Assembly (NCBI RefSeq): GCF_002934685.1
Contig: NZ_NKHL01000120.1
Location: 156,180-194,277, forward strand
Reading direction: 5' to 3'
DNA: 38,098 nucleotides
Origin: Pseudomonas bohemica
Lineage (GTDB): Bacteria; Pseudomonadota; Gammaproteobacteria; Pseudomonadales; Pseudomonadaceae
The translations under genes and the position numbers were made by a program. The stretch's first letter is position 1, and the number at the start of each line of letters is the position of its first letter. Positions 17,236 through 26,268 of the stretch are shown piece after piece. Under the pieces are notes generated by a model, which worked only from the letters and a program-made list of their open reading frames with translations, did not search any database and was not told the DNA's origin.

Positions 17236-18390
17236 TCAAACCCTGAGTGGCCGGAAGAATGCCCTGATTTCTTGAGCAAGCAGTTCGGGCTGCTCCAGTG
17301 CTGCGAAGTGACCGCCGCGCGGCATGTGTTCCCACCGTTGGACGTCGAACACCCGTTCAGCCCAGCTGCGCGGTGGCATCGGCAGCTCTTTTGGAAACAG
17401 CGCAACCCCCAATGGCGTCTCGACGTGCTCGCCGGCGTCGAACACCAGCGGGTTTTGCCGGTTTTCCTTGTACAGCCTCAAGCTGGCCTGAATGCTGCCA
17501 CTGAACCAGTAAAGGGCTATGTCACTGAGCAGGGTGTCGAACGGCACCACCTGTTGCAGATCACCTGGATGATCGGCCCACGCATGGAACTTCTCGACGA
17601 TCCACGCGGCAAGCCCCGCTGGCGAGTCCGCCAGTGCAAACGCCAGGGTCTGGGGTTTGGTGCCGTGCAAGGCAGCGTACGCACCTTCGGTCGCTGCGAA
17701 TTGATCGATTCGCTCCAGAAAGTCCTGTTCATCTTCGGTCACGGCCGGTTGGTCATTCCCCAGAGGCGGCCTGAAACTACCGGGGATGTAATTCAGATGC
17801 ACACCGGTCAGATGGGGACCGTGATTACGCGCGAGCCACATCGACACCCCAGCGCCGATATCTCCTCCCTGAGCGCCGAATCGGTCGTAACCCAGTTCAC
17901 CCATCAGCAATATCCAGAGATCAGCGATCTGCCTGGCACTGATACCGGCTCTGGTCGGGGCAGGCGAGCAGCCGTAGCCGGGCAGCGATGGGACGACCAC
18001 ATCAAAGGCATCCGCGGGGTCACCGCCATACTTTTCCGGATCGGTGAGAAGCGGTAGCAGCCGTTCCATTTCCAGAAACGAGCCAGGCCAGCCATGGGTG
18101 ATGATCAGCGGCATCGGCTTGGGGCCAACGCCGCGCTGATGCAGGAAGTGAATCGCCTGGCCGTCGATGTCCGCCATGAATTGTGGCAGCTGATTGATAC
18201 GCCGCTCCTGGTCGCGCCAGTCGAACTGGTTCTTCCAATAACCCAGCAGGCGTTGAACAAAGCCCGTTGCCGTACCGTCTTCCCAGCTATCTGTGGCCAG
18301 CGTGTCGGGCAGGCGCGAGGCGTCCAGGCGTCGATGAAGGTCGTCCAGCTGCTCGTGAGTGATCGCCAGCGTGAAGGGGCGGATTGGCAT
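17236..18390 (-). CDS. Epoxide hydrolase, alpha/beta-hydrolase with EHN domain
   Basis: 384 residues. An N-terminal epoxide-hydrolase domain (about 1-105, FTLAITHEQLDDLHRRLDAS and the WRDQERRINQLPQF segment) precedes an alpha/beta-hydrolase fold with the oxyanion motif HGWPGS (99-104), the nucleophile Asp177 in GGDIGAG and His361 in GGHFAALE. This is the microsomal-type epoxide hydrolase layout, opening epoxides to diols. The start at 18390 has GAGGA 6 bases upstream. The natural substrate is unknown. Being close to a carotenoid cluster does not show a role in carotenoid epoxides. Confidence 0.88.
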   Translation of the reverse strand: MPIRPFTLAITHEQLDDLHRRLDASRLPDTLATDSWEDGTATGFVQRLLGYWKNQFDWRDQERRINQLPQFMADIDGQAIHFLHQRGVGPKPMPLIITHGWPGSFLEMERLLPLLTDPEKYGGDPADAFDVVVPSLPGYGCSPAPTRAGISARQIADLWILLMGELGYDRFGAQGGDIGAGVSMWLARNHGPHLTGVHLNYIPGSFRPPLGNDQPAVTEDEQDFLERIDQFAATEGAYAALHGTKPQTLAFALADSPAGLAAWIVEKFHAWADHPGDLQQVVPFDTLLSDIALYWFSGSIQASLRLYKENRQNPLVFDAGEHVETPLGVALFPKELPMPPRSWAERVFDVQRWEHMPRGGHFAALEQPELLAQEIRAFFRPLRV

Positions 18391-18617
18391 GACGATTCCT
18401 CTGCGATGAGACACGACAGGGTAGGGCAGCATTTTGCGATCCGGCAATGGTCAGTGAGTCACGGTCATTGATATGTATCAACGCCGGCTTGAAGATCGCC
18501 ATGTGGTCGTTCCCACTCTGTAGAACGCTGCTGTTGGTGGTCCGGCCCGGCGCTGCAGCGGGTACTATCGAGAGGGTTGCGGGGGGGGATGAAAAAGGCA
18601 TGACCAGAGCCCGACCT

Positions 18618-19064
18618 TTACGAACCGGCCTTCAAGTAGCGGCGCTCGTGGTCCTGTGGCGGCACGCGACAGGCGTCATATCGGCCAAACAACCGATAAC
18701 GGTTCAGTGCGATGCGATCATAGAGCCAGTCTCGGAAAGCCCCTGGAATGATCCGCGCGAGCCGTATCCAGCGCCAAGGCGCAGGCATGATTGCCAGAAT
18801 CCTGAACATGGCTTCGGAGCGAATGCTGAACTGATTGTCTTCTATAAACACAATCGTGTTGAAACGGTCGGTGGGTAATCCGGCCCATCTCAGCAGTTGC
18901 TGACCTTCAGCGGACTGTACGGTGACCAGTTGAATCCGACCCTCGCGATCATGGCGGATGACGAATTCCGCCCAGCCGTTACACAGCTTGCAGGTGCCAT
19001 CGAAAAGCATTGCGCGCGCGCGAGGCGCGAGCAGCGGCGCCGGTTTATCACTGTATTCAGCCAT
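18618..19064 (-). CDS. DCC-family (DUF393) thiol-disulfide oxidoreductase-like protein
   Basis: 148 residues with the family-defining DGTCKLCNGW (an acidic residue then C-x-x-C) near residue 23 and FRILAIMPAPWRW in the centre. The DCC family is named for this motif and has a thioredoxin-like fold; biochemical roles are mostly unproven. The start at 19064 has AGAGG 8 bases upstream; the frame is open to 19319 but overlaps the next gene. A strong hairpin (19100-19133) lies just upstream. Confidence 0.83.
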   Translation of the reverse strand: MAEYSDKPAPLLAPRARAMLFDGTCKLCNGWAEFVIRHDREGRIQLVTVQSAEGQQLLRWAGLPTDRFNTIVFIEDNQFSIRSEAMFRILAIMPAPWRWIRLARIIPGAFRDWLYDRIALNRYRLFGRYDACRVPPQDHERRYLKAGS

Positions 19065-19099
19065 GGAGAATACCTCTGCAAACCTAATGACACACTCAT

Positions 19100-19133
19100 C
19101 CCGCCTGCCCATCGCGAACGATGGACAGGCGGG
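19100..19133. other. Strong 15-base-pair hairpin between two reverse genes
   Basis: Arms CCCGCCTGCCCATCG (19100-19114) and CGATGGACAGGCGGG (19119-19133) pair with one mismatch around a CGAA loop. No T-run follows on either side, so it is not a textbook terminator. It may be a processing or stability hairpin between the two-helix membrane protein gene and the DCC-family gene. Confidence 0.5.
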
Positions 19134-19153
19134 TATGACCTTTCCAGGCGGGT

Positions 19154-19375
19154 CTAGCCCTTGCTGTGTTCTTTCGAAGACGGCGGTTCTGCGACGCCGC
19201 GCGGGCCAGCGATGCCCCAGATGCCGAAGCCGATGACTGGCAGCACCAGAATCAGCACTGCCCACCCCAACTTCGTCCCTTGAGATTTCGTAGTACGCCA
19301 GACGCTGGCGATGGCCCATAGATCGATTGCCAGAACGATCACCACTGCCGCGACCCAGAAAAAGGTAATCTCCAT
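19154..19375 (-). CDS. Small two-helix membrane protein, PLDc_N-type
   Basis: 73 residues with two transmembrane segments (about 3-26 and 37-57) and the WAVLILVLPVIGFGIWGIAGPRG signature of the domain found at the N-terminus of bacterial phospholipase D/cardiolipin synthases. Here it stands alone, as in many Gram-negative genomes. The start at 19375 has AAGG 8 bases upstream; a GTG three codons earlier is possible. Function unknown. Confidence 0.75.
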   Translation of the reverse strand: MEITFFWVAAVVIVLAIDLWAIASVWRTTKSQGTKLGWAVLILVLPVIGFGIWGIAGPRGVAEPPSSKEHSKG

Positions 19376-19401
19376 TGCCTTCACCTTAATGTGAAAAACG
19401 C

Positions 19402-20625
19402 TTATATGGCGGGCACGCCGTTGACGACTTCCGGCTCCACGGCAGGGATTTCACTGGTGCCCGGTGTCAGGATGACCTTGCGGCAATCCTCCTGCTTCTT
19501 GTCGAAAATCTTGTAGCCCTCAGCCGCCTGCTCCAACGACATGCGGTGCGTGATGATGGCTTCGGGAGACAGACGGCCAGCTTCGATGTGCTCGAGCAAT
19601 TCCGGCAGGAAACGTTGAACGTGGGTTTGTCCCATCTTGAAGGTCAGGCCCTTGTCGAAGGCATCGCCGAACAGGAAACCGTGGATAAAGCCTGAGTAGA
19701 CGCCCGGTACGCTGACTGTGCCGCCGCGACGCACCGCAGCGATGCACTGGCGCAAGGCCTTGCCGCTGCTGCCTTCGAGCTTCAGTGTCGCCAGAATGGT
19801 TTCTGTAGTGCTGCCCTTGGCTTCGAAACCAACGGCATCGAGCACACCGTCAACGCCGCGCATGCCAGGGGTCTGGCGAATGATCGTGTCGGCAGGGTCA
19901 TCATCCTCATCGAAGTTGATGGGGATGACGCCGTAGGTTCGTTGGGCGTAGGCGAGGCGGTAGGGGTGATGGTCGACCATGAAGATGCGTTCGGCGCCGA
20001 GCATGCGCGCAACCGCTGCGCAGAGCAGACCGACGGGGCCTGCGCCGTAAATCGCGATGCTCGAACCTTGCCCGATGCCCGTATTGGTCACCGCCTGATA
20101 GGCCGTCGGCAAGATGTCCGAGAGGAACAACACTTTCTCATCCGCCAGGGTTCCGGGGACCTTGAAGGGACCGGTATTGGCTTTGGGCACTCGCACGTAT
20201 TCGGCCTGCCCCCCAGGAATGCCGCCGTACAGGTGGCTGAAGCCGAACAGCGCAGCACCCGGTGGAATGGCCTTCTTGTTGATGATCGCGCCGCGGCCGG
20301 TATTGGTGGTTTCACAGGCGGCGTAGAGGTCCATCTGGCAGAAGAAACAGTCGCCACAGGCAATAACGAACGGAATGACCACGCGATCGCCCGGCTGAAC
20401 CGCTGTCACCGCCGAGCCAGTTTCTTCGACAATGCCCATGAACTCGTGGCCGAAGATGTCGCCATGTTCGACGGTCGGGATCTTGCCTCGATACAGGTGC
20501 AGATCCGATCCGCAGATGGCCGTCGCGGTGACCCGCAAAATGATGTCATCGGCTGCTTCGATGACTGGATCGGGAACGGTGTCGACTTTTACGTCATGGG
20601 CGCCGTGGTAGGTGAGTGCTCGCAT
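19402..20625 (-). CDS. Zinc-dependent alcohol dehydrogenase (MDR family), formaldehyde-dehydrogenase-like
   Basis: 407 residues. Catalytic zinc ligands appear as C38 (CGSDLH), H60 and E61 (GHEFMG); the structural zinc site is C90, C93, C96 and C104 (CGDCFFCQMDLYAAC). The Rossmann motif is IAIYGAGPVGLLCAA at about 190-205, and the long insert after it (GVDGVLDAVGFEAKG) resembles glutathione-independent formaldehyde dehydrogenases and related enzymes. The substrate is not clear. The gap to the small membrane gene is 26 bases, so the two may form one transcript (dehydrogenase first). Confidence 0.88.
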   Translation of the reverse strand: MRALTYHGAHDVKVDTVPDPVIEAADDIILRVTATAICGSDLHLYRGKIPTVEHGDIFGHEFMGIVEETGSAVTAVQPGDRVVIPFVIACGDCFFCQMDLYAACETTNTGRGAIINKKAIPPGAALFGFSHLYGGIPGGQAEYVRVPKANTGPFKVPGTLADEKVLFLSDILPTAYQAVTNTGIGQGSSIAIYGAGPVGLLCAAVARMLGAERIFMVDHHPYRLAYAQRTYGVIPINFDEDDDPADTIIRQTPGMRGVDGVLDAVGFEAKGSTTETILATLKLEGSSGKALRQCIAAVRRGGTVSVPGVYSGFIHGFLFGDAFDKGLTFKMGQTHVQRFLPELLEHIEAGRLSPEAIITHRMSLEQAAEGYKIFDKKQEDCRKVILTPGTSEIPAVEPEVVNGVPAI

Positions 20626-20866
20626 CGTGGTATCTCCGGCTTTATTGAGGGGCTATTCAGCGGAGTGAGCAACACACTGTTTAGTTCAGGACGTCTGACC
20701 ACCGTTACATCGGCGGACCTTTCATCGGTTTATTCATGTACAGCGCGAACGACGTCCGCGCGCAGCCAGTCCGTCAGCCATACCTTTGAGCATCGATGGC
20801 TGTCGCCCTGTCTTTAAAAGGGCATAGCTCATCGCTCAAGCACACAGCTAAATCATGGAGAGACCC

Positions 20867-21541
20867 ATGCGCCAGAAAACCTCGTTCATTTTTGACCTGG
20901 ACGGCACGCTGACCGACAGCGTTTATCAGAATGTCGCCGCCTGGAAGGAGGCCCTCGACTCAGAGCACATTGCGCTGGCGATGTGGCGCATCCATCGCAA
21001 GATCGGCATGAGCGGCGGGCTGATGCTCAAGTCCCTGTCCCGTGAAACCGGCCTGGATATCAACGACGAACAGGCCAAGCGGCTCAGCGCCAAACACGCC
21101 GAAGCCTATGAGCGGCTGCAGCATCAGATCACCACACTGCCGGGCGCCATCGAGCTGCTCAATGAGCTCAGCAGCAGCGGCCTGCAATGGTGTATCGCCA
21201 CGAGCGGCGGCAGTGACACCGCTGAAATCAACCTGAAAGCACTGGGATTGAAAACCGATGACGTGAAGCTCATCACTCGCGATGACGTCAAATACGGTAA
21301 GCCCGATCCTGACTTGTTCCTCGCGTCCGCTGAGCGCATGAACGTGCCCATCGAAGACTGTCTGGTGATCGGCGACGCCATCTGGGACATGCTCGCGGCC
21401 CGCCGTTGCAAGGCGACTGGCATCGGCGTGCTCTCCGGTGGATACGACATAGGCGAGCTGGAGCGAGCGGGGGCATTGAGGGTGTACGAGGATGCTGCTG
21501 ATTTGCTGGATCATCTGGACGAGATAGCCTCTCGGCCTTGA
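20867..21541 (+). CDS. HAD-superfamily hydrolase, beta-phosphoglucomutase-like
   Basis: 224 residues with all four HAD motifs: DLDGT (nucleophile D10, acid D12), ATSGG (S113), GKPDPD (K145) and GDAIWD (D170, D174). A helical cap lies between the first two motifs, as in PgmB/Gph-type phosphatases. The start at 20867 has GGAG about 6 bases upstream; an ATG at 20855 is less likely. The substrate is unknown. It is preceded by 241 bases of non-coding DNA shared with the divergent dehydrogenase. Confidence 0.87.
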   Translation: MRQKTSFIFDLDGTLTDSVYQNVAAWKEALDSEHIALAMWRIHRKIGMSGGLMLKSLSRETGLDINDEQAKRLSAKHAEAYERLQHQITTLPGAIELLNELSSSGLQWCIATSGGSDTAEINLKALGLKTDDVKLITRDDVKYGKPDPDLFLASAERMNVPIEDCLVIGDAIWDMLAARRCKATGIGVLSGGYDIGELERAGALRVYEDAADLLDHLDEIASRP

Positions 21542-21583
21542 ATTCTTGCTCGTTCCCGCGATGCGGACACCGGTGAGACCCCG

Positions 21584-22210
21584 CTAGCCCAGGCGCTCAA
21601 GGTAAGCACAGAACATGTCGGCCATGGCATTCGCGTATTCCGCGATCTCGGTCTCGCTTCGTGGCATTTGTGAAAAGTCTTTGCCCAACGCGCTCATCGT
21701 GGTCTTGATCAGGTCTGCTGCTCGTAGCCTCACGGTGTCGTCCGCATCAGGCAGCACCTCTTGCATGAACAGCTGGGTGGCTTTTTCTCCCGTCTCCCGA
21801 GCCTGCCTGGCTTCGGGAGCATGGCGATAGAGCGGCGCAGCGTCGTCGAGGGCGATGCGCATGTCGGCCTCCTCGCACTCCGAGCGAATGAACGTGTGCA
21901 CCAGGTTACGCAATCGTTCGAAGGGCGGTGTCGTCGTGTCGCCGAGAATACGGCTCAGCAGCTCGGTGGTTTCCTTCCATTCATCGCTCTGCAGGCGAAA
22001 CAGGATCGCTGCCTTGTTGGGAAAGTACTGATACAGCGAGCCGATGCTGACCCCGGCTTTTTCGGCGACCCGCGCGGTGGTGAAACGGCTGGCGCCTTCC
22101 TTGGCCAAAACCTGAATGGCTGCCTGAAGAATGATGGAAACCGACGCTTCGGAACGTGCCTGTTTCGGCTTCTTACGCAGGGAAATCGCGGGGTTACGGG
22201 AATCGTTCAT
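21584..22210 (-). CDS. TetR/AcrR-family transcriptional regulator
   Basis: 208 residues. The helix-turn-helix is at about 15-65 (KQARSEASVSIILQAAIQVL, ASRFTTARVAEKAGVSIGSLYQYFPNK). The C-terminal helical ligand domain is not assignable to a ligand. The gene is divergent from an O-methyltransferase gene and probably controls it; a 7-base inverted repeat AATGCGA/TCGCATT lies between them. Confidence 0.9.
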   Translation of the reverse strand: MNDSRNPAISLRKKPKQARSEASVSIILQAAIQVLAKEGASRFTTARVAEKAGVSIGSLYQYFPNKAAILFRLQSDEWKETTELLSRILGDTTTPPFERLRNLVHTFIRSECEEADMRIALDDAAPLYRHAPEARQARETGEKATQLFMQEVLPDADDTVRLRAADLIKTTMSALGKDFSQMPRSETEIAEYANAMADMFCAYLERLG

Positions 22211-22221
22211 GGCGGCTCGGC

Positions 22222-22256
22222 AATGCGATTATTAAATGTGAGGGATTGGTCGCATT
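22222..22256. promoter_or_regulatory. Candidate operator between TetR gene and O-methyltransferase gene
   Basis: Perfect 7-base inverted repeat AATGCGA (22222-22228) and TCGCATT (22250-22256), spacer 21 bases. The spacing is long for one TetR dimer, so it may be two half-contacts or chance. Confidence 0.3.
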
Positions 22257-22303
22257 CTATTCCGGCGTTGAGATTTACGCATCTTTCAATCCGGAGACAA
22301 CCC

Positions 22304-22969
22304 ATGAATACCCTCACCACACCGCCTGTTGCGCCTCTGCTGGAACGTCTGTTCGACGCCGCTGCCGCACAGTCGCCGATGCACAGCGCCGAGTTCGCCA
22401 GCCTGTCGCAGCAAGACCTCGAACGCTTGATGCGCAGCAAAACCGAGTACCAGGACTTTTACGGTCGCCTCAAGGACTTCCCGCTGGCGGTATCGCAAGA
22501 CACCGGCGCGCTGCTGTACATGCTGGCGCGCAGCTGCAAGGCGCGAACGGTGGTCGAATTCGGCACCTCGTTCGGCATCTCGACATTGCACCTGGCCGCG
22601 GCCCTGCGTGACAACGGCGGCGGATTGCTGATTACCAGCGAGTTCGAGTCATCGAAAGTCGCGCAGGCCCGGGACAATCTGATAGCGGGTGGGCTGCTGG
22701 ATCTTGTGGAAATCCGCGAAGGCGATGCATTGAAAACCCTGGGCGAGGACCTGCCTGAATCCATCGATCTGGTCCTGCTCGATGGCGCCAAAGCGCTGTA
22801 TCCAGAGATTCTGAGCTTGCTGGAAAGCCGTCTGCGGCGCGGCGCGTTGATCATCGCTGACAACGCCGACTACGCCCCTGACTATCTGGCCCGGGTTCGC
22901 TCGCCAGCCCAAGGCTATATGTCGATCCCGTTTGCCGAGGATGTCGAGCTGTCGATGCGCCTTGGGTGA
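22304..22969 (+). CDS. SAM-dependent O-methyltransferase
   Basis: 221 residues with the class I SAM-binding motif VVEFGTSFGISTLHLA near residue 85, the acidic residue in LITSEFESSK, and DLVLLDGAKALYPEIL and ALIIADNADY further on, as in the catechol/caffeoyl-CoA O-methyltransferase family. The start at 22304 has GGAG 8 bases upstream; the frame is open far upstream across the TetR gene, without support. The substrate is unknown. It is divergent from a TetR regulator. Confidence 0.87.
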   Translation: MNTLTTPPVAPLLERLFDAAAAQSPMHSAEFASLSQQDLERLMRSKTEYQDFYGRLKDFPLAVSQDTGALLYMLARSCKARTVVEFGTSFGISTLHLAAALRDNGGGLLITSEFESSKVAQARDNLIAGGLLDLVEIREGDALKTLGEDLPESIDLVLLDGAKALYPEILSLLESRLRRGALIIADNADYAPDYLARVRSPAQGYMSIPFAEDVELSMRLG

Positions 22970-23228
22970 GGCGTGGCCGTCGGTAAGTGATCGCTCAACA
23001 GGTTACGTGATACATTCGCCGCCGCTTTGCGCCAGCCCCCGCTCCGGTTTGTCGAAAACGATGGCTGGCCTGGGGAAAGCGCGCGGCGACCCCGTATCGA
23101 TACATGCACAACGATGCGTGTACAGGGCTGGAAACTTCATGACCGTGAGGGTTTCTGGCTTCATCCGTTGCCTGTTGCTCAGGTGTAAACTCGACGTTCG
23201 CGCTCACGCGCATTCAGGTCCTGCGAAC

Positions 23229-24287
23229 ATGACACAGATTTCCGAACGCCTTCTGGTGCAGGCGCATCTAGACGCCAAGCAGCCCAAGCCACTGACCGCG
23301 CAAGAAGAAGCCGAATACCGCCGCCTTATTGCTGCCGAGCTCAAGGCTCAGGACGCGGTGCTCGTCGCTCACTACTATTGCGACCCGGTGATTCAGGCGT
23401 TGGCCGAAGAAACCGGCGGCTGCGTTTCGGACTCCCTTGAAATGGCCCGTTTCGGCAGGAACCATCCGGCGAAAACCGTGTTGGTTGCCGGCGTACGGTT
23501 CATGGGCGAAACCGCGAAGATCCTGACCCCTGAAAAACGCATTCTGATGCCGACCCTGGAAGCGACCTGCTCTTTGGATCTGGGCTGCGGCGTCGACGAG
23601 TTCACGGCATTTTGCGACAAGCATCCGGAGCGAACCGTCGTGGTCTACGCCAATACCTCGGCGGCGGTGAAGGCGCGCGCCGATTGGGTCGTGACCTCAA
23701 GTTGCGCGCTGGAAATCGTCGAAAGCCTGATGGACAACGGCGAAAAGATTATCTGGGGCCCGGACAAACATCTGGGCCGCTATATTCAGCGTGAAACCGG
23801 GGCCGACATGCTGCTGTGGGATGGCGCATGCATCGTTCACGAGGAATTCAAGTCGCGGCAGCTGGAGGACATGAAGGCGTTGTACCCGGATGCGGCGATC
23901 CTTGTGCATCCTGAGTCGCCCGAGTCGGTGATCGATCTGGCTGATGCGGTGGGGTCTACCAGCCAGTTGATCAATGCCGCGCAGACACTGCCGAACAAGA
24001 CTTTCATCGTGGCGACCGACCGCGGCATTTTCTACAAGATGCAGCAGTTGTGCCCGGACAAGATCTTCATCGAAGCGCCGACCGCTGGCAATGGCGCGGC
24101 CTGCCGCAGTTGCGCGCACTGCCCGTGGATGGCAATGAACACCCTGGCGCGCACCCTGCAATGCTTGCGTGAAGGCACCAATGAGATTTTCGTCGACCCG
24201 GCGATCATCCCCCACGCCGTCCGACCGTTGCAGCGGATGCTGGATTTCACCCAGGCCGCCCGGCTCAAACTCTCAGGAAATGCCTAG
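23229..24287 (+). CDS. nadA: Quinolinate synthase NadA
   Basis: 352 residues. NadA condenses iminoaspartate with dihydroxyacetone phosphate to quinolinate in NAD synthesis and holds a 4Fe-4S cluster. Cluster cysteines correspond to C114 (ATCSLDLGC), C201 (WDGACIVHEEF) and the C292/C295/C298 group (CRSCAHCPW), matching E. coli spacing. Also seen are AHYYCDPVIQ and GVRFMGETAKIL. The start at 23229 gives the normal N-terminus; the long upstream open stretch is not protein-like. About 260 bases before it carry no gene. Confidence 0.97.
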   Translation: MTQISERLLVQAHLDAKQPKPLTAQEEAEYRRLIAAELKAQDAVLVAHYYCDPVIQALAEETGGCVSDSLEMARFGRNHPAKTVLVAGVRFMGETAKILTPEKRILMPTLEATCSLDLGCGVDEFTAFCDKHPERTVVVYANTSAAVKARADWVVTSSCALEIVESLMDNGEKIIWGPDKHLGRYIQRETGADMLLWDGACIVHEEFKSRQLEDMKALYPDAAILVHPESPESVIDLADAVGSTSQLINAAQTLPNKTFIVATDRGIFYKMQQLCPDKIFIEAPTAGNGAACRSCAHCPWMAMNTLARTLQCLREGTNEIFVDPAIIPHAVRPLQRMLDFTQAARLKLSGNA

Positions 24288-24295
24288 TTACCAAC

Positions 24296-24383
24296 TGTAG
24301 GCGCGCCCTTGCCCGCGATTAGGGTGCGTCAGCTACCAAAGTGGTCCAGACACACCGCAATCGCGGGCAAGCGTGCTCCTACA
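24296..24383. repeat. Inverted REP pair (REPIN-like) between nadA and bepA
   Basis: TGTAGGCGCGCCCTTGCCCG (24296-24315) faces its near-reverse-complement (24360-24383, TCGCGGGCAAGCG then TGCTCCTACA). This is the familiar Pseudomonas REP sequence in head-to-head pairs. It sits between convergent genes, where it may act as a bidirectional stop or mRNA stabiliser. Confidence 0.85.
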
Positions 24384-24386
24384 AAA

Positions 24387-25820
24387 TCAGTTCATCATCT
24401 CTTTGACCGCCCGTTCCTGAGCAATGATTTCCTGCTGCCGCGCATCGATACGTGAGGCCAGCTGGAAATTGTTGTTGGCGCGGCGCTTGGCGAATTCCAG
24501 CTGTTGCACGGCCTGTTTGAAGTCGCCCATCAGGGCAAAGTACTCGGCGCGGGCCTGATGCGAGCCAATGGTGTTGCCCGAGAGCCCGCGTGTGTCGGCG
24601 ACCTGGTTCCAGATGTCCGGATCGTCCGGGCGGCTTTTGAGCAGGGTTTCCAAAGACTTCAGCGCCTCGGGGGCCTTGGACTGCTTGAGTAGCACGTCGA
24701 CCTTGGCCTGGTTCAGGGGATAGTTGTCCGGGTAAAGGTCGAGCATCCGGTTGACCCGTTGCTGTGCATCGGGAAACCGATTGTTGGTGATGTCCAGATT
24801 GATCGCTGCCAGGTTGTAGGTGACGTTATCTGGTGCCTTGTCCAGCAAGGGCTTGAGACCCTCGCGCGCTTCATTCAATTGCCCGGCTTTGGTTTGCGCC
24901 AGGGCCAGACCATAGCGAGCCGCGTCGTTTTTCGGATTCTCGGCCAGTTGGGCGCGGAAGCGTTTGGCTGCCATGCCCGGAGTCTCTTCGTAGATCAGCA
25001 CGACCCTGGCGCGCATCAGTTGATATGAGAGGCTGTCTTCCTTGCCACCCGGTTTGGCCTGCTCGGCGCGGTTGCGGGTGTCGGCGATACGCGATTCGGT
25101 CACGGGGTGACTCATGAGGAATTCAGGCGGTTTGGCGTCGTAGCGATACTGACGAGCCAGACGCTCGAACATGGTAGGCATGTTGCGCGGGTCGTAACCG
25201 GCCTTTTCCAGGTTGAGGATGCCGATGCGGTCGGCCTCGGCTTCGTTCTGTCGGGAAAAGCGCGCCTGCTCCTGAATCGCCGCGGCCTGTGTCCCGGCAA
25301 TGGCGGCGATACCCGCGTCACCCGCACCAGCCGCCGCCATGACGATACCGGCGAGCATCGCGGCCATCACCGGCACCTGCATGCGCTGCTGTGCCTGCAC
25401 GCCACGGGCGAAGTGGCGTTGCGACAAGTGAGCCAGTTCGTGGGCGAGCACCGCGGCGTACTCGCCTTCGCTCTCGGCATGCAGGAACAACCCGCCGTTG
25501 ACCCCGATAATCCCGCCGGGCGCCGCGAAGGCGTTGATTTCCGGCGTGTTGATCAGGATGAATTCGAGCCTGCGATCCTGCACCTGGCTGGTTTCGGCCA
25601 GACGATAGACCGACGTCTCGACGAAGTCCTTGAGTTGCGGATCCGACAGCTGAGGCACTTGTGCGCGCAACAGCCCCAGCCATGCGCGGCCCAGGTCGTG
25701 CTCCTGTTGTGGCGAAACGATGGACGAACTGGCATCGCCAAGCGACGGCAGGTCGTCCGCGAACGCCGGGGCAGCCAGCAGGCATGCAAGCGTCAGCAGT
25801 GTGGGGCGCAGAAAATTCAT
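24387..25820 (-). CDS. bepA: M48-family periplasmic metalloprotease, BepA-like
   Basis: 477 residues. A signal peptide (MNFLRPTLLTLACLLAAPAFA) is followed by an M48 peptidase domain with the zinc motif HELAH (H127, E128, H131), the later NEAEADRIG and the SHPVTESRI segment, then TPR-like helical repeats to the C-terminus. BepA in E. coli degrades or helps assemble outer-membrane proteins such as LptD through the Bam complex. The start at 25820 gives the signal peptide; the open frame to 25940 has no support. It is divergent from the TusA-like gene. Confidence 0.93.
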   Translation of the reverse strand: MNFLRPTLLTLACLLAAPAFADDLPSLGDASSSIVSPQQEHDLGRAWLGLLRAQVPQLSDPQLKDFVETSVYRLAETSQVQDRRLEFILINTPEINAFAAPGGIIGVNGGLFLHAESEGEYAAVLAHELAHLSQRHFARGVQAQQRMQVPVMAAMLAGIVMAAAGAGDAGIAAIAGTQAAAIQEQARFSRQNEAEADRIGILNLEKAGYDPRNMPTMFERLARQYRYDAKPPEFLMSHPVTESRIADTRNRAEQAKPGGKEDSLSYQLMRARVVLIYEETPGMAAKRFRAQLAENPKNDAARYGLALAQTKAGQLNEAREGLKPLLDKAPDNVTYNLAAINLDITNNRFPDAQQRVNRMLDLYPDNYPLNQAKVDVLLKQSKAPEALKSLETLLKSRPDDPDIWNQVADTRGLSGNTIGSHQARAEYFALMGDFKQAVQQLEFAKRRANNNFQLASRIDARQQEIIAQERAVKEMMN

Positions 25821-25967
25821 GCACGAAACTCTGAGGCAGAAAGTCGTTACTGTAGCTGGCTCAATGGCTTGCTGACCAGAGTGGGGTATTCTTGCAAACT
25901 TGTAAGAAAAATCTTCGTCCAGTGAGCTGTTTCTGTGCAATTGGATGTGCCTACCCGGAGAGAAACG

Positions 25968-26219
25968 ATGTCTGACGCTGTAGGGCGGCCCGCGACGTGC
26001 GATGCCGAGCTGGACGCCAGTGGTCTGAATTGTCCGTTGCCCTTGCTCAAGGCCAAGATGGAACTCAATCGCCTGGCCAGCGGCGCGGTGCTTAAAGTGA
26101 CGGCGACCGATGCTGGCTCACAGCGTGACTTCCGCACCTTTGCCAAGTTGGCCGGCCATGCGCTGTTGCATGAAGAAGCCGTCGATGGCATTTATCGGTA
26201 TTGGTTACGCAAGGCCTGA
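25968..26219 (+). CDS. TusA-family sulfurtransferase-like protein
   Basis: 83 residues with the TusA signature LNCPLPLLKAKMELN (Cys22 in CPxP), followed by KVTATDAGSQRDFRTFAKL. TusA proteins pass sulfur from a desulfurase to tRNA thiolation and other paths; several paralogues exist in most genomes, so this one's partner is unknown. The start at 25968 has GGAG 7 bases upstream. The permease gene follows after 49 bases and may be in the same transcript, an arrangement seen across Pseudomonas. Confidence 0.88.
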   Translation: MSDAVGRPATCDAELDASGLNCPLPLLKAKMELNRLASGAVLKVTATDAGSQRDFRTFAKLAGHALLHEEAVDGIYRYWLRKA

Positions 26220-26268
26220 TGGCTTTTCATTTCTTCGCCTTTCACCCCTTCGCCTCAAAGGTTGATTG

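Noticed and set aside
21761..22303. Extension of the O-methyltransferase frame across the TetR gene
   Set aside because: Antisense to a clear TetR gene; GGAG and the family start place the gene at 22304.
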